From the NCBI GenBank assembly GCA_030159075.1, contig BROG01000638.1, forward strand, positions 248,001-312,000: a stretch of DNA of 64,000 nt, in the 5' to 3' direction. The position numbers and the translations under genes were made by a program. Under the pieces are notes generated by a model. That model was not told the DNA's origin and did no database searches. It worked only from the letters and a program-made list of their open reading frames with translations. This document shows positions 45,018 to 57,100 of the stretch, one piece after another; position 1 is the first letter of the stretch, and every line of letters starts with the position of its first letter. The DNA comes from Atrina japonica (lineage: Eukaryota > Mollusca > Bivalvia > Pterioida > Pinnidae).

Positions 45018-45215
45018 GAAGATTGGAGAAACACAGACGTCTGTTAATTTCCAGAGGTGGGATCAGGTGTCATGGAGGAGTAAGTATCCCCTGTTAACTG
45101 ATCACATCCGCCGTGAGTCCACAGTCAAATGATACACGTGAATAACAAATCCCCCTTACTTTTAATACAGACGACTCATTAACCGCTACCGAGTAGGCAA
45201 CTCAAATGTGAAGTA
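45018..45215 (-). mobile_element. Penelope-like 3'-region fragment (family A)
   Basis: AATTTCCAGAGGTGGGATCA, GTCATGGAGGAGTAAGTATC, CACATCCGCCGTGAGTCCAC and AATACAGACGACTCATTAAC appear in the right order. Diverged; lacks both the very terminus and any coding part. Confidence 0.8.
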
Positions 45216-46324
45216 ATTGAATCCAGGGCTTGGCACCATAAAACTTGAGAATTTACTCAAGTCTGAGAATATTATCAACTTGGGCTGATCAGCCAATCAG
45301 ATTTCAGGATTAACCAAAGTTGAGTAGAGATTTCAGACTTAAGTAAAAATTAAGATTTATGCTGCTGTGCCCAGGTAACACAGACAAAAACCTAACCACC
45401 ACGAAATACCCATTAAATTCACTCTTCAATCAGTGTTCAACAAATGAATGATCACAGATGTAAACACCATGGAAAGGTGAAAGTAACAAACATTAAAAAG
45501 TCACTCATAACCCAAATCCACTCCACATAACACACTATGCTCAAATTCGTCCACTGAAGAAGCGCTGAATATGACACAAAATAAAATTAGCTAAATCAAT
45601 TTCATCGGAAGGACAATCATGTCTAACTAGTCCCATTTAACACATCTGTACTTGCATAGTTACAAAAAAGAAATGGCCAGTGAATACGAGTTTTGATTCC
45701 TTAATTTAACATGATCTTAATTTATTTAAAGCATTGTCTAAAACCAGAAAGAAAGCAAATTAATGTCTTTTTAGAATACTCTTTAAATTTCATACATTAA
45801 GAAACTTAGTTTAATCTGCAAAATAATGCTTTCTTGACGTACCTGTTCTGAACTAATTATTTTGTCAAAGTTGAGACACATAGGCGCCAATGTCTAATTT
45901 AAAATCTGCCAGAAAACAAAACCTATCCGGTTGAAGACGATATTGTATCCAAATATTTAAGTGAACAAATAAATAAATTTACAAAGAATTAGCCATTTGA
46001 ATGACCCCACAATCATAATATTGTTACATCAATCAAACAAGGCGGATAAATGCAAGTATAATCACTTTTTGCTTGATTACATGTAAGACAATGATGTCTT
46101 GTAAACATTCGGAGATGGTGGTTACTTAATATTTTAGAATCGATAATGAATTGGATGAATTTTCTGAATCGTCATCTTAAATTTCAGTGTCCATGTTGAA
46201 AGATAAGACAGATATATATCATATACTAGATACACAAAAACCTACGTTATAAAGATAACAATATCAGAGAAAAATGTTTATAGACAAAACTACTTTGTAT
46301 ACAGAAATGGAAATCGCAGATATA
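45216..46324. other. Intergenic DNA, 1.1 kb
   Basis: Nothing recognised. Confidence 0.4.
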
Positions 46325-47430
46325 AATATTTAGTGTTAGGTCATGAAGAACCTTGTTTTTAAAGGAACACTGATTCCAATAACAAGTACACTAAAGACGA
46401 TATATAGGCGCTGGGATTTCTGGGTGACAACATTTTTGTGGTTTTTGCTCGAAAAAAATACCAACAAATTGTCGGCATTCAAATGGGTACCAATTGTGCA
46501 CCTCTCATCGTTTTGTATTCATATAAAGCGTACTTGATACGTTCTGTCCATAAATAATTCAGAATTTCAGAATAACCTCGGCAAGATGTATCTTGATTGA
46601 GGTAGAGATCAATCGACAGAGAGCAACGCATCTGCTTCTTGACTAGATTTACCCCTGTCGATTGGAAAGGGCTATCAACTTCACATCTCCCTTCATGACA
46701 AACGCGACAATCTCAATTGCAAAATCACGAACTTCCCATTTCTCAGTAGTAATATTCCTTCTGCCTATGGCGTTTTCATTTCACAACTTATACGTTATGT
46801 CAGTGTATGATCTGCCGATGGATGTTTTATTCTGAGAGAGAAACGACTCGCCAATAAACAACTTACACAAGGTTACGTTGTTGAACGCTTGAAATCGTCG
46901 TTTAAGAAGTTTTATGGTCGATACGGGGACCTTGTTAAACATTCAGAAAGTCCCGATCTCAGTAATATTAGATAGTATTCTGGAGCACGACCACAAACAG
47001 TGACTCCCTTTCGCTTTTCACCGAACTTGACCTTTTCACCGAATTTGACCCGTTCATCGAACTAGAAAGGTTTCCACGGAACATTTGCGACGGTTGTGGC
47101 ATGCCAGCAGAAGACTCTGATTCCCTCCGTACACCTGGTCCTATCCCGTTTGGGATTCGCAATAGTTGTTGGTGTTGAGACCGTTGTATATCATCGAGCT
47201 TGAATATGTGCTTTTCATTGAACTTGAGCTTTTCATCAAACTAGAAAGGTTTTCGTAGAACTCTGTTGTGGCATGCCAGCAGAGAACGCCGACTCCTTCC
47301 GGACACCTGGTCTTATCCCGGTTGGGATTCGCAATTATTACTCATGTTGAGGCCATTTGTACATCTAATTCGTCGTGTTCTAATAGATTTGAATTTCTAT
47401 TATGTTTTGGTACTTCTTCATTTAAACTTA
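46325..47430 (+). pseudogene. Penelope-like element, family B, broken
   Basis: Plus-strand copy of the family at 20845-21640, longer but more damaged. It shows CAAATGGGTACCAATTGTGC (QMGTNCAP instead of PMG) and TTGTATTCATATAAAGCG (LYSYKA), then a deletion of the catalytic section. Next come CTTCCCATTTCTCAGTAGTA and GTTTTATGGTCGATACGGGG (FYGRYG). The 3' part contains a tandem duplication of about 186 bp (47063-47240 and 47250-47400), each with GAAAGGTTT, GTGGCATGCCAGCAG and CACCTGGTC. Stops throughout. Not functional. Confidence 0.83.
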
Positions 47431-47504
47431 TATATGGTAGCCCTTTTACTTAAAATAAAATAGTAAAACATTGATAGCATTGTTAGAATTGAATATCTTG
47501 TAAA

Positions 47505-48125
47505 TTTTATATGATAAGTTTCCATACATTTTTATCGAAATCCAGCAAGTAAGCTGCATTGTTAGTAATTTGCAGAACATGTTCTAAATGATGGGAAATG
47601 CCAATGTTAAGGCGATGCTTAAAATTCCCGATCACCGCAGCACATGCCTCAAATAAAAGTTTGCGAATTTCGCGATTAATTGAAAACTTGAGTTCAGCTA
47701 CGGAATTCGACACAGAAAACAAAATCAAGAGGGCTCAAGTCTAAGGAGTGAAGGGACCACATTAAACTGAGAACAATCTGGCTGTATGGGGTGTCGATCC
47801 TGCTGAAACCAATTGTCCCCTTCATGAATACCCCTTCTGTGCAAACATGGTAGGAAGTCCTTTTTCAAAATGTTTAGGTACCGCTCACCATTCTTTTCAA
47901 CGTTTCAGTATCACCAATCCTATCTCGAAAAAAGAAAGGTAAAATAATCCCACTAGAACTGATCCCAGCTTACACTGTCACTTTTCCTTCATGCAGTTTT
48001 TTTCAGATACATATTTGGTTTTCCACTACCCCAATCACGACAAATTCTCTTATTTACAGCTCCGTTAAGATGAAATGGGATTCTGTAATACCTTAACTTC
48101 ATAATGAAATAACACGAATTATGTC
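47505..48125 (-). pseudogene. Tc1/mariner-type transposase fossil
   Basis: Minus strand, frames shifting. GISSSGIILPFFFRDRIGD and TETLKRM (about 47960-47900) are followed by ERYLNILKKDFLPCLHRRG, DNWFQQD (about 47825-47805), LDLSPLDFVF (about 47745-47720), SINREIRKL and VIGNFKHRLNIGISHHLEHV (in ORF 47728-47507). The order matches transposases with WFQQDGAPPH and SPDLSPxDFFLW motifs; FQQD holds the second catalytic Asp. The PH after it and several other residues are lost, so it is inactive. No terminal repeats recognised. Confidence 0.78.
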
Positions 48126-48147
48126 ACTTGCACCACTGGATTTTATA

Positions 48148-48185
48148 GAGGTGGTATCAGGTGTCATGGAGGACTACAAATTCCC
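48148..48185 (-). mobile_element. Tiny Penelope-like 3' fragment
   Basis: AGAGGTGGTATCAGGTGTCATGG-type string, about 35 bases of the family A 3' region. Too short for more. Confidence 0.5.
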
Positions 48186-48339
48186 TACCAACCGTCGTTG
48201 CTACCTCTGGGGACCGTTTGGGTACCAGCTGATAATCTTATAATAAAGTAATATTTGGCACTGAGAACACCATTTAAATTCCAAAGTTTTCTAAAGCTAA
48301 GATAGTCAACTTTTTACAGTGGTTACTCTTAGACGGATG

Positions 48340-48510
48340 TCGACTATACTTTTAGAGATATTGTTTGACCTTGTATGATACCAATTTCTCTTTAGAAAAT
48401 ACATAAAAAATTTAAATTGGAGCTAAACTGATGAAGTGTAATTGACAGAAACTATCGTCTTGAGCATTATAACTTTGGTATTATGTTTATAATATTTTAT
48501 TTCTATCCAA
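48340..48510. repeat. Copy of the block at 36230-36425, opposite orientation
   Basis: Shares CCTTGTATGATACCA, ACTGATGAAGT, TCTTGAGCATTATAACTTTG and TTATGTTTATAATATTT with the reverse complement of 36240-36425. No clear LINE sequence on either side, which argues that the block can move alone or is a LINE leftover. Confidence 0.65.
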
Positions 48511-48639
48511 AAAGACATGGACATTCAGCTTCCATCTAATAAGATGATAACTTATCATGCTTTCAGAAGTGTAACTTCCAGTCATCACAGATTACATAGC
48601 TCACTTTATGCAGGCAAATTGGCGTTGTATTCAAGAAAT

Positions 48640-49560
48640 CGTAATATAGATAACTGATAATAAAGTTTGATCTGTCAAGTCTACTACTTTCCGAGATAAT
48701 GCCAGAATAAAATATTTTTATTGTGGTCACTAAACCGCGAAATGAGGGTCAGATGCCAAATCTGCAAGCTGATATCTATCACCAGTCGCATCATCCATAC
48801 AGGTATATACATATACATGTATAGATAAATAATGATAAAGTTTGGTCTGTCTAGTGCTACTACTGTCTCAGATAATGCCTAAATCAAATCTTCGTAACGT
48901 GGTCACTCAACTGAGAAATGTAGGTCAGATGCAACATCTGCAACATGCAAGCTGATAGTCATCATATGACACATCATCCATGCAACTTAGGTCTGTCTAA
49001 GTCTACTTCTTTCTTAGAGAATGTCAAAATCAAATCTTATTAACGTGGTCGCTCAACGATGAAATGTACGTCAGGTGCCAAATATTCAACTGCAATCTAA
49101 TGCGCATCATAAGATGCATTATCAGTGTAAGATTGGGAAGTCTAGTCTTTCTACTTTCTGAGATAATTCCCAAATCAAATCTTAACGTGGTCTTTCAACC
49201 GTGAAATTGAGGTCGGATGCCAAATCTGTGAACTGCAAGCTAATGGACATCACCAGACATATCATCAATGCAGGCTATCGCCAGTTGCATCATCAATACA
49301 AGTTTGGTCTGTTTGGTGCAACTATTTTCTCAGATAATGCCTAAATCAAATCCTCTTAAAGTGGTCATTCAACCGTGAAATATAGATCAGATTTAAGATC
49401 CTCAACTTGCAAGCTGATAATCATTGTATGACACATCATCCATGCAAGGTTGGTCTGTCTAGCATTTCTACTTTCGAAGATAATGCTGAAATCAAATCTT
49501 CTTCACATGATCACTGAACCATAAAACCTTTCAACATAGTCATTCAGATGTGAGTAATGG
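48640..49560. repeat. Degenerate ~150-185-bp satellite (about 6 units)
   Basis: Each unit has a GTTTGGTCTGTC-like start, CTACT then CTCAGATAATG, AAATCAAATCTTCTTAACGT, GGTCACTCAACCGTGAAAT, GTCAGATGCCAAATCTGCAA, and a CATCATATGACACATCATCC end. Copies begin near 48665, 48833, 48985, 49125, 49297 and 49448. Divergence between units is high, so the array is old. No coding. Confidence 0.82.
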
Positions 49561-49639
49561 GTTATATGCAGCACCCGCAACCCACAGTTTGAAGCTTATG
49601 GCTAGATCATTCTTACTAAACAACTGAGAACAGATAAGT

Positions 49640-50640
49640 AGAAATGTCAATAACACTGCACTTGCTTATTCAAGAAGCGTTTTTAAAATCATATGTGGAT
49701 ACTAAAAAATTCCAAATCTCCTTTAGAAATGACATTTTACAGAATCAAACCATACGTTTTTTCTGCTCTTTATACAATAATCTGCCTGATTAATTAAACG
49801 CGATATCCTTTTGCATCAGCAAATGTGTTTTTCACAGGTATGCCCGCAATACCTTGTCATTGGTTTTAATGATATTTCAATTCGTGATTTCTGATTCAAC
49901 ATAAAGATACACTGAGGTGGATAAATAAAGATGGTGCTATTTCAAATAGACAATATACTTGTAGTACTTGTATCGGGTGACCTGGTCTTTCAGAACCCGT
50001 CGGTATTCCCGGTGAAACAATATGTGCCCACTTTATTGGTCGACCTGTTCCTTTATTCATATGAAGCAATTAGCTTACTGAAGCTTTTGAAGCAAAAGAA
50101 GAAAAGGTAGATTTGACCTTTAATTTGACATGAATATATTTTGACGACGTTTTGTCAATTAATAGTGATAACGTTCATACGCATGAAAATGCGATATATT
50201 CCGATGAACTAGAAATTAATGAGACCATGAAATAAAAAAGATACGCTTCAGAATGTGTTCAACAAATGACTTCAACCTACAAACTCATAAGTTGTTGTCA
50301 CAAGGATACAAGGCGACGTGTTTATTTCTGACATTTTGCAAATCTCGAGATCTTCACTATGAACTTAATTGCATGTATTATTTTTCATCAATAAAATATC
50401 TTGTTATTTGTTCATTAGTGGTCATTGAATTATCTATACCGATATGACGAGAGAAAAATTATCCACGTTTATTCGAGTTTGACAGTAGGTGTAAGCTGTC
50501 ATTAGGATATGCTTACTCCTTTATGGTAGCCGATCCACATCTGGAGTTTTAGAGATCCGTGTTTGTCTAATGCTCACCAGATTCCTGTATTGCCCCTTGT
50601 ATCCCTTAATAATTGCACGTTGGCGTCTGTGATTTTTAAA
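49640..50640 (+). pseudogene. Penelope-like element, plus strand, old but long
   Basis: From about 49680 (CATATGTGGATACTAAAAAATT, corresponding to the WILKDSK region) through CTATTTCAAATAGACAATAT, TCGGGTGACCTGGTCTTTCA and CCTTTATTCATATGAAGCAA (LYSYEA). Then come TTGACGACGTTTTGTCAATT (DDVLS; the first Tyr/Phe-Ile is changed) and GATATGCTTACTCCTTTATG of the 3' region, ending near 50640. Frame is broken many times, and the section between the DDVLS block and the 3' region is mostly lost. Confidence 0.78.
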
Positions 50641-51300
50641 TTATACTTAACGTGAAATTTGCTGTGACTTTTTTATTGTTTTCATTGACTGGGGCACGGG
50701 ATAACACTGCTAACATTTTTCATGAAAACGTTTTATAATGTTTGCACTAATCATCACAATAATTTACTGTGGGTAATGTTATTTGCACCAACTAACTGTT
50801 ACGTTTAATAATGAATTGATTCAATCTCATAGCAAAGTCATGCACTTGTTTGTTATTACTTCATCGTTTAAACTATATGTGATGGCAAATAATGAAGTAA
50901 GTTTTTCTTTAAATCTAAACGACAATAAATAAGACAATTTGCACAGCTAATGAGCTGGCTAAATTTTACAGTAATTCTATCAACGCCTCTTTTTCCGCCA
51001 AGACTTCTTCTGTAATGTGGAGACGTAAACATACACAGATTTGTTGCAATTAGGTGAAATCGAAGGTTATCAGTATATTATCAGTTATATGAGTTAGGTT
51101 ACAGCAACTCAGCCCATAGGAAAAGGGCGTTTATTTAATTTTCATGGAAATTTATAATTTAGTTGAAAAGTATATTTCAAACTCTCAGCTTAAAGAAGAA
51201 TACTGGAAAATTGTCATATATTAAGCAAAGTGTGCTTTAAGATGATAGGTTCACGCTACTGTTGTAGAAAATGATGAGAAGCAAACTATTACGTTACTTA
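50641..51300. other. Intergenic, nothing recognised
   Basis: AT-rich DNA without supported features. Confidence 0.4.
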
Positions 51301-51302
51301 AC

Positions 51303-51482
51303 CTCATTTTCTTCCAAATTGACCTATCGCCAAATGCCCGACACGACACATTTTCCACATATTTCACAGTTAAATAGTGCGTCAAACATTTTTTATGACG
51401 TCACAATTAAATGACGTCAAAAAGCGCACGGAGAGTCACATGTGAAACATTTGCGATAGGTAAATTAAAATGACAATGAAAT
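51303..51482. mobile_element. ~180-bp imperfect palindrome, MITE-like
   Basis: The left arm has TCATTTTCTTCCAAATTGAC then CTATCGCCAAATG. The right arm, reverse-complemented, has TCATTGTCATTTTAATTTAC then CTATCGCAAATG. Inside, GTGCGTCAAACATTTTTTATGA and its counterpart TCAAAAAGCGCAC pair around the centre. Two TGACGTCA sites (51396-51403 and 51412-51419) lie at the middle. Too short to code; looks like a miniature inverted-repeat element. Confidence 0.65.
51396..51419. promoter_or_regulatory. Pair of CRE-like TGACGTCA sites
   Basis: Two perfect 8-bp palindromes that match the cAMP-response element recognised by CREB/ATF proteins, with starts 16 bases apart. They sit at the centre of a hairpin and there is no gene close by, so activity is speculative. 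Confidence 0.45.
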
Positions 51483-51554
51483 TATAACATAAACCTCCAA
51501 TAATATACCAGGAGTTTAAATCTATTGGAGTAAAATTCCAAAGGCTATATCTGA

Positions 51555-51735
51555 TGTGATATCATATCACTTCCATTGTACCAGCAAGATGAGCCATGCT
51601 GGGTGTTGTAGTGTTGTGATATCATATCACTCACAGTGTACCAGCAAGATGAGCCATACTGGGTGTTGTAGTGTTGTTATATCATACCACTTCCATTGTA
51701 CCAGCAAGATGAGCCATACTGGGTGTTGTAGTGTG
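51555..51735. repeat. 60-bp triplicate
   Basis: Three units of 60 bp, each with ATATCATATCAC, TGTACCAGCAAGATGAGCCA and CTGGGTGTTGTAGTGTTG. They are nearly identical, and 60 being a multiple of three leaves a 61-codon ORF that is an artefact. Confidence 0.92.
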
Positions 51736-52384
51736 TTGTAGTGTTGTTGTATAACAAGTCAGAATGTTTCATTTATATTTCCAGCCACTAGACTACTGAA
51801 AATATATTCAGTTTCAGACATTTATAATGTCCCAATAACTGCTTAGGTGTCACATTGGCTATCCCTTTGAAATAAATTTCTTTAAGCAAACATAACCAGC
51901 CAGGACAGTTCTCAACTGTTTTGTATTGGACAAGAATCGAAAAGCGTATTTTGTAGCTTTCAGACTCTAAATGTTAAACTACGTTTGTTATTTTAAAGGT
52001 ATTGCATTGATAGGTGGTATACGCATCCAAGCCCCAGTGATGTAGCATGGGATTTACTGACTTACTTACCACTGCTGATATACAAAATACTAATCACCAA
52101 GTCCATTTATATAGTGCCTCTGTACAGAAATGTAGATATATTGTTGTGTTAGAAATATGTCATTACGCATGCTGTAAAAGATTTACAGGAATTAGGAATC
52201 AAATTAATGATGCACTTATATCACTGCCATCACATGTGAAAGGATCGAAGGAAATGATTAATACCATTATTATTTGCACAATATGTGTATCGAAAGCATT
52301 AACATAGAACGGTTGACTGTGTTTTCTATTTAAAGATCGGAATCCCAATTCATTTAAGACATGGGGTGCTATGGATTTGTTTTA
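51736..52384. other. Intergenic; one 86-codon ORF
   Basis: The ORF at 52047-52307 has no recognised domain and no coding context. Nothing else seen. Confidence 0.4.
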
Positions 52385-52668
52385 TTTGTTTTTATCATTG
52401 GTTAACGTCCCACTCAAGGATCTTTCATCCATATGGAGACGTCACTAAATGCCCATGAAAGGCTTCAAATTTTGGCCTATGCTAGGCACTTACGGCTATT
52501 GAGCAGTGAGGATTCTTTAACGTGCCGACAGCTACTGTGACACGGGACCTTGGTTTGTACTGTCTCATCCAAAAGACGGGAAACCAACCTGAAGCCGACT
52601 GGACTCTAACTCACGACCTCACGATCAAGAGTCGAGCGCGCTACCGACTGAGCAAGGCCGGCTCACGG
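52385..52668 (-). mobile_element. tRNA-derived SINE (family 1), minus strand
   Basis: Nearly full-length reverse copy. Tail side GGTTAACGTCCCACTCAAGG, body CTATGCTAGGCACTTACGGC, GTGACACGGGACCTTGG and CATCCAAAAGACGGGAAACC, head GAGTCGAGCGCGCTACCGAC and GGCCGGCTCAC. The B-box has a change (GAGTTAGAGTCC on the element strand). TGCTATGGA at 52367 and TGTTATGGA at 52671 may be the target-site duplication with one mismatch. Confidence 0.88.
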
Positions 52669-52789
52669 AATGTTATGGACAATTGTCTAGTAAGTAATGA
52701 ATGAAAAGGAACAGAAGAGCAATTATTGAGTTAATTCATTCAAATGAGATTTATGTGTGTTTTTTTTTAAATGCAACATCAATGTATAA

Positions 52790-53460
52790 GGAGACGGTCA
52801 TATTGACACTTTTAATCAACAGACCCAAACCATAATTTACACTTTGATATTTCATGATAACCTCCAGAACCTTAGCAATGCTTGATACAGACTACCTTAC
52901 TCTTACGATAGAAACCTCTATATACAAATAATGTAAGAACTAACATATTAACCCTTTTTATCAACCAGACCAGACCAGGCTTTACAGTTTGATATCATTT
53001 GATAACTAAGGCAAAAAATAGATCACATGTTTGACCCATACAAGATTACAATTAACATCTATAAAGAGACTGACATGTAGACCATTTTTCTTAACAGGCC
53101 CCAACAAGGTTTTACAACAGGTTGATATCTTTTGATTAATAACATTCAGGAGCTGAGGAATATCAAACGCAGACTATCTTAAAATCTACATCTATGGAAC
53201 TAACGTATGGACCCTTTTAATCAACAGAAATCGACCATGTTGATATATTATGATGACTAACATTCAGGTTCTGAGCAATATGAAACACAGAATACATTGC
53301 GATAAATATCTATAAATAAATGTAAGGACTGGTGCATGGAATCTTTTAATCAACATAATCTATCAAGGTTTTACAGGTTGATATCATTTGATAACCAGAA
53401 CTACCTAACGATTAACATATATAAAAGGACTGGCATATGGACCCTCATAATAAGCATGTC
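52790..53460. repeat. Degenerate ~125-bp satellite (about 5 units)
   Basis: Recurring order: GACCCTTTTAATCAACAGA, TTTACAGGTTGATATCATTTG, ATAACTAACATTCAGG, GAGCAATATGAAACACAGA, then TACGATTAACATCTATAAA and GGACTGACATATGGA. Copies begin near 52800, 52960, 53085, 53212 and 53338. Old and diverged. Confidence 0.8.
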
Positions 53461-53506
53461 TCCTTACTAACATTGAACCGAATCTAGAGATGTTTTCGTC
53501 ATAACG

Positions 53507-53540
53507 TGTGTGTGTGTGTGTGTGTGTATGTGTGTGTGTT
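53507..53540. repeat. (GT)n microsatellite, imperfect
   Basis: About 34 bases of GT with one A. Confidence 0.9.
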
Positions 53541-53692
53541 TCATTTCCATTTATAATTCATGGTGTAAATAACGTGATAATGTTTTATTATTTATTGACA
53601 GTAAATAGATTATATCTCCGTTTCATTATCCTTTTTGGATTAACATAACACAAATTAAATTTCTTTCTTATATATTCTCTTGAATTCTAATG

Positions 53693-53755
53693 ACCACTGT
53701 TCTACCAATGACCACTCTTTTACCAATGACCACTGTTCTGCCAAATTGAACATCT
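53693..53755. repeat. Short ~24-bp triplicate
   Basis: TGACCACTGTTCTACCAA / TGACCACTCTTTTACCAA / TGACCACTGTTCTGCCAA in tandem. Confidence 0.75.
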
Positions 53756-54160
53756 GTGGTTAAATTAGTAAGATCAATGCAGATTGTTAACACAGTTTGT
53801 CTTGTGTCATTAAAAGTATCTTAGAGTAGAATAATCAACTCCTTATCCATGGATAACTCCATTGCACTTTCCCTGCAATTAGTCTGTGTAAATTCCCGAC
53901 ATGATTAATTTGATTTTTCATCTAGAATTAATGGTACAGATTGTCGGTGGTTGCATCATTCAACAGTAATTTTAAAGATTAGATGCACAAATTTGGACGT
54001 CTAGCGGAAATTGAGTTGTAAGCTATTATTATTAAGTGTGTACCTCTATTTTGATCTTTTCCGCAATGTAACACACATTACCTGTGATGGAAAGTTAGTT
54101 TATACATGTAATTATTTATCGAGCAGTCTAAATAAACTGCAGTCATCGTATTGGTTAATC
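53756..54160. other. Flank of the 29-bp array
   Basis: Nothing recognised. Confidence 0.4.
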
Positions 54161-54164
54161 ACTG

Positions 54165-57100
54165 CTGTACATCGAGGTGCTTATCAATCTTTTTTGTACA
54201 TCGAGTTGCATATTAATCACCTTTGTACATGGAGGTGCATATCAATCTCTTTTGTACATGGAGGTGCATATCAATCTTTTTTGTACATTGAGGTGCTTAT
54301 CAATCAACTTTGTACATGGAGGTGCTTATCAATCACCTTTGTACACCGAGGTGCATATCGATATCTTTTGTACATCGAGGTGCTTATCAATCACCTTTGT
54401 ACATGGAGGTGCTTATCAATCTCTTTTGTACATTGAGGTGCTTATCAATCACGTTTGTACACCGAGGTACATATCGATCTCTTTTGTACATCGAGGTGCT
54501 TATCAATCACTTTACTATATCGAGGAGCTTATCAATCTCTTTTTTAAATTGAGGTGCTTATCAATCACCATTGTACATGGAGGTGCTTTTCGAACTCTTT
54601 TGAACATCGAGGTGCTTATCAATATCTTTTGTACATCGACCTGCTTATAAATCACCTTTGTACATGGAGGTGCTTATCAATCTCTTTTGTACATCGAGGT
54701 GCTTATCAATCTCTTTTGTACATCGAGCTGCTTATAAATCACCTTTGTACATGAACTTGCTTATCAATCTCTTTTGTACATCGAGGTGCTTATCAATCAC
54801 TTTTGTACATGGAGGTGCATATCAATCACTTTTGTACATAGAGCTGCTTATAAATCACCTCTGTACATCGAGGTGCTTATCAATCTCTTTTGTACATCGA
54901 GGTGATTATCAATTTTTTTTGTACATCGAGGTGCTTATCAATCTCCTTTGTACATCGAGGTGCATATCAATCAACTTTGTACATCGAGGTGCTTATCAAT
55001 CACTTTTGTACATCGAGGTGCTTATCAATCACTTTTGTACATCAAGGTGCTTATCAATCTCCTTTGTACATCGAGGTGCTTATAAATCTCTTTTGTACAT
55101 CGAGGTGCTTAACAATCACTTTTGTACAACGAGGTGCTTATCAATCACCTTTTGACATCGAGGTGCTTATCAATCTCTTTTGTACATCGAGGTGCTTATC
55201 GATCTCTTTTGTACATCGAGGTGCATATCAATCACTTTACTATATCGAGATGCTTATCAATCTCTTTTGTATATCCAGGTGCTTATCAATCTCTTTTGTA
55301 CATCGAGGTACTTATCAATCACCTTTGTACATGGAGTTGCATATCGATCTCTTTTGTACATCAAGGTGCAAAACGATCTCTTTTGTACATCGAGATGCTT
55401 ATCAATCACTTTACTATATCGAGGTGCTTATCAATCACTTACTATATCGAGGTGCTTATCAATCTCTTTTGTATATCGAGTTCTAGTTAATCACTGCTGT
55501 ATATCGAGACACTTATAAATCACTATGTTCCAAGGTGGTTATAAATTTCTGTTGAATATCGAGGTGCTGGTTAATCATTCTGTATTTCGAGGTGCTAGTT
55601 AATCATTGTTGTTTATCGAGCTGCTTATCAATCAATGTTGTATGTCGAAGTGCTAGGAAAGCACTGTTGTTCATGGAGCTGCTTATCAATCGCTGCGGCA
55701 TATCGAGGATCTAGTTAATCACTGTTGAACATCGTGGTGCTTACCAATCACTGTTGTATATCGAATTGCATGTTAATCACTGTTGTTTTTCAAGGTGTTA
55801 GTTAATCATTGTTGTATATCGAGTTGCTAGTTAATCACTGTTGTATATTGAGGTGCTAGTTAACCACTTTTGCATATCGAGGTGCTGGTTAATCCCTTTT
55901 GTCTGGCGAGGTACTAGAAATCACTTTTGTATATCGAGGTGCTAGTAATAACTTTTTTACAGCGAGATGCTAGTAATCACTTTTGTATAAAGAGGTGCTA
56001 TTCAATCACTGTGGTATATCGAGGTGCTAGTAATAACTTTGGTATAATCGAGTTGCTAGTAATCACTTTTGTACAGCGAGGTGCTAGTAATCACTTTGGT
56101 ATATCGAAGAGCTAGTAATCACTTTGGTATATCGAGTTGCTAGTAATCACTTTTGTACAGCGAGGTGCTGGTAATCACTTTGGTATATCGAGGTGCTATT
56201 TAATCACTGTGGTATATCGAGGTGCTAGTGATCACTTTGGTATATCGAGTTGCTAGTAATCACTTTTGTACATCGAGCTGCTTATAAATCACCTTTGTAC
56301 ATCGAGGTGCTTATCAATCTCTTTTGTACATCGAGGTGCTTATCAATCTCCTTTGTACATCGAGGTGCATATAAATCACTTTACTATATCGAGGTGCTTA
56401 TCAATCTCTTTTGTTTATCCTTGTGCTTATCAATCAACTTTGTACATGGAGGTGCATATAAATTTCTTTTGTACATCGAGGTGCTTATCAATCTCCTTTG
56501 TACATCGAGGTGCATATCAATCTCTTTTGTATATCGATGTGCTTATCAATCACCTTTGTACATCGCGGTGCTTATTAATCTCTTTTGTACATGGAGGTGC
56601 TTATCAATCTCTTTTGTACATCGAGGTACATATCAATCTCTTGTGTACATCGTGGTGTATATCAATCACTTTACTATATCGAGGTGCTTATGAATCTCTT
56701 TTGTATGTCCAGGTGCTTATTAATCAACTTTGTATATGAAGGTGCTTATCACTCTCTTTTGTACATCGAGGTGCTTATCAATCTCTTTTGTACATCGAGG
56801 TGCTTGTCAATTTCTTTTGTACATCGAGGTGCATATCAATCTCTTTTGTACATCGAGGTGTATATCAATCACTTTACTATATCGAGGTGCTTATCAATAT
56901 CTTTTGTATATCCAGGTGCTTATCAATCAACTTTGTACATGGAGGTGCTTATCAATCTCATTTGTACATGGAGGTGCTTATCAATCACTTTTGTACATTG
57001 AGGTGCTCATCAATCACCTTTGTACATCGAGGTGCTTATCAATCACCTTTGAACATCGAGGTGCTTATCAATCATTTTTGTACATCGACGTGCATATCGA

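Noticed and set aside
47266..47463. Plus-strand ORFs of about 60 residues
   Set aside because: They lie in the non-coding 3' region of a Penelope-like family B copy.
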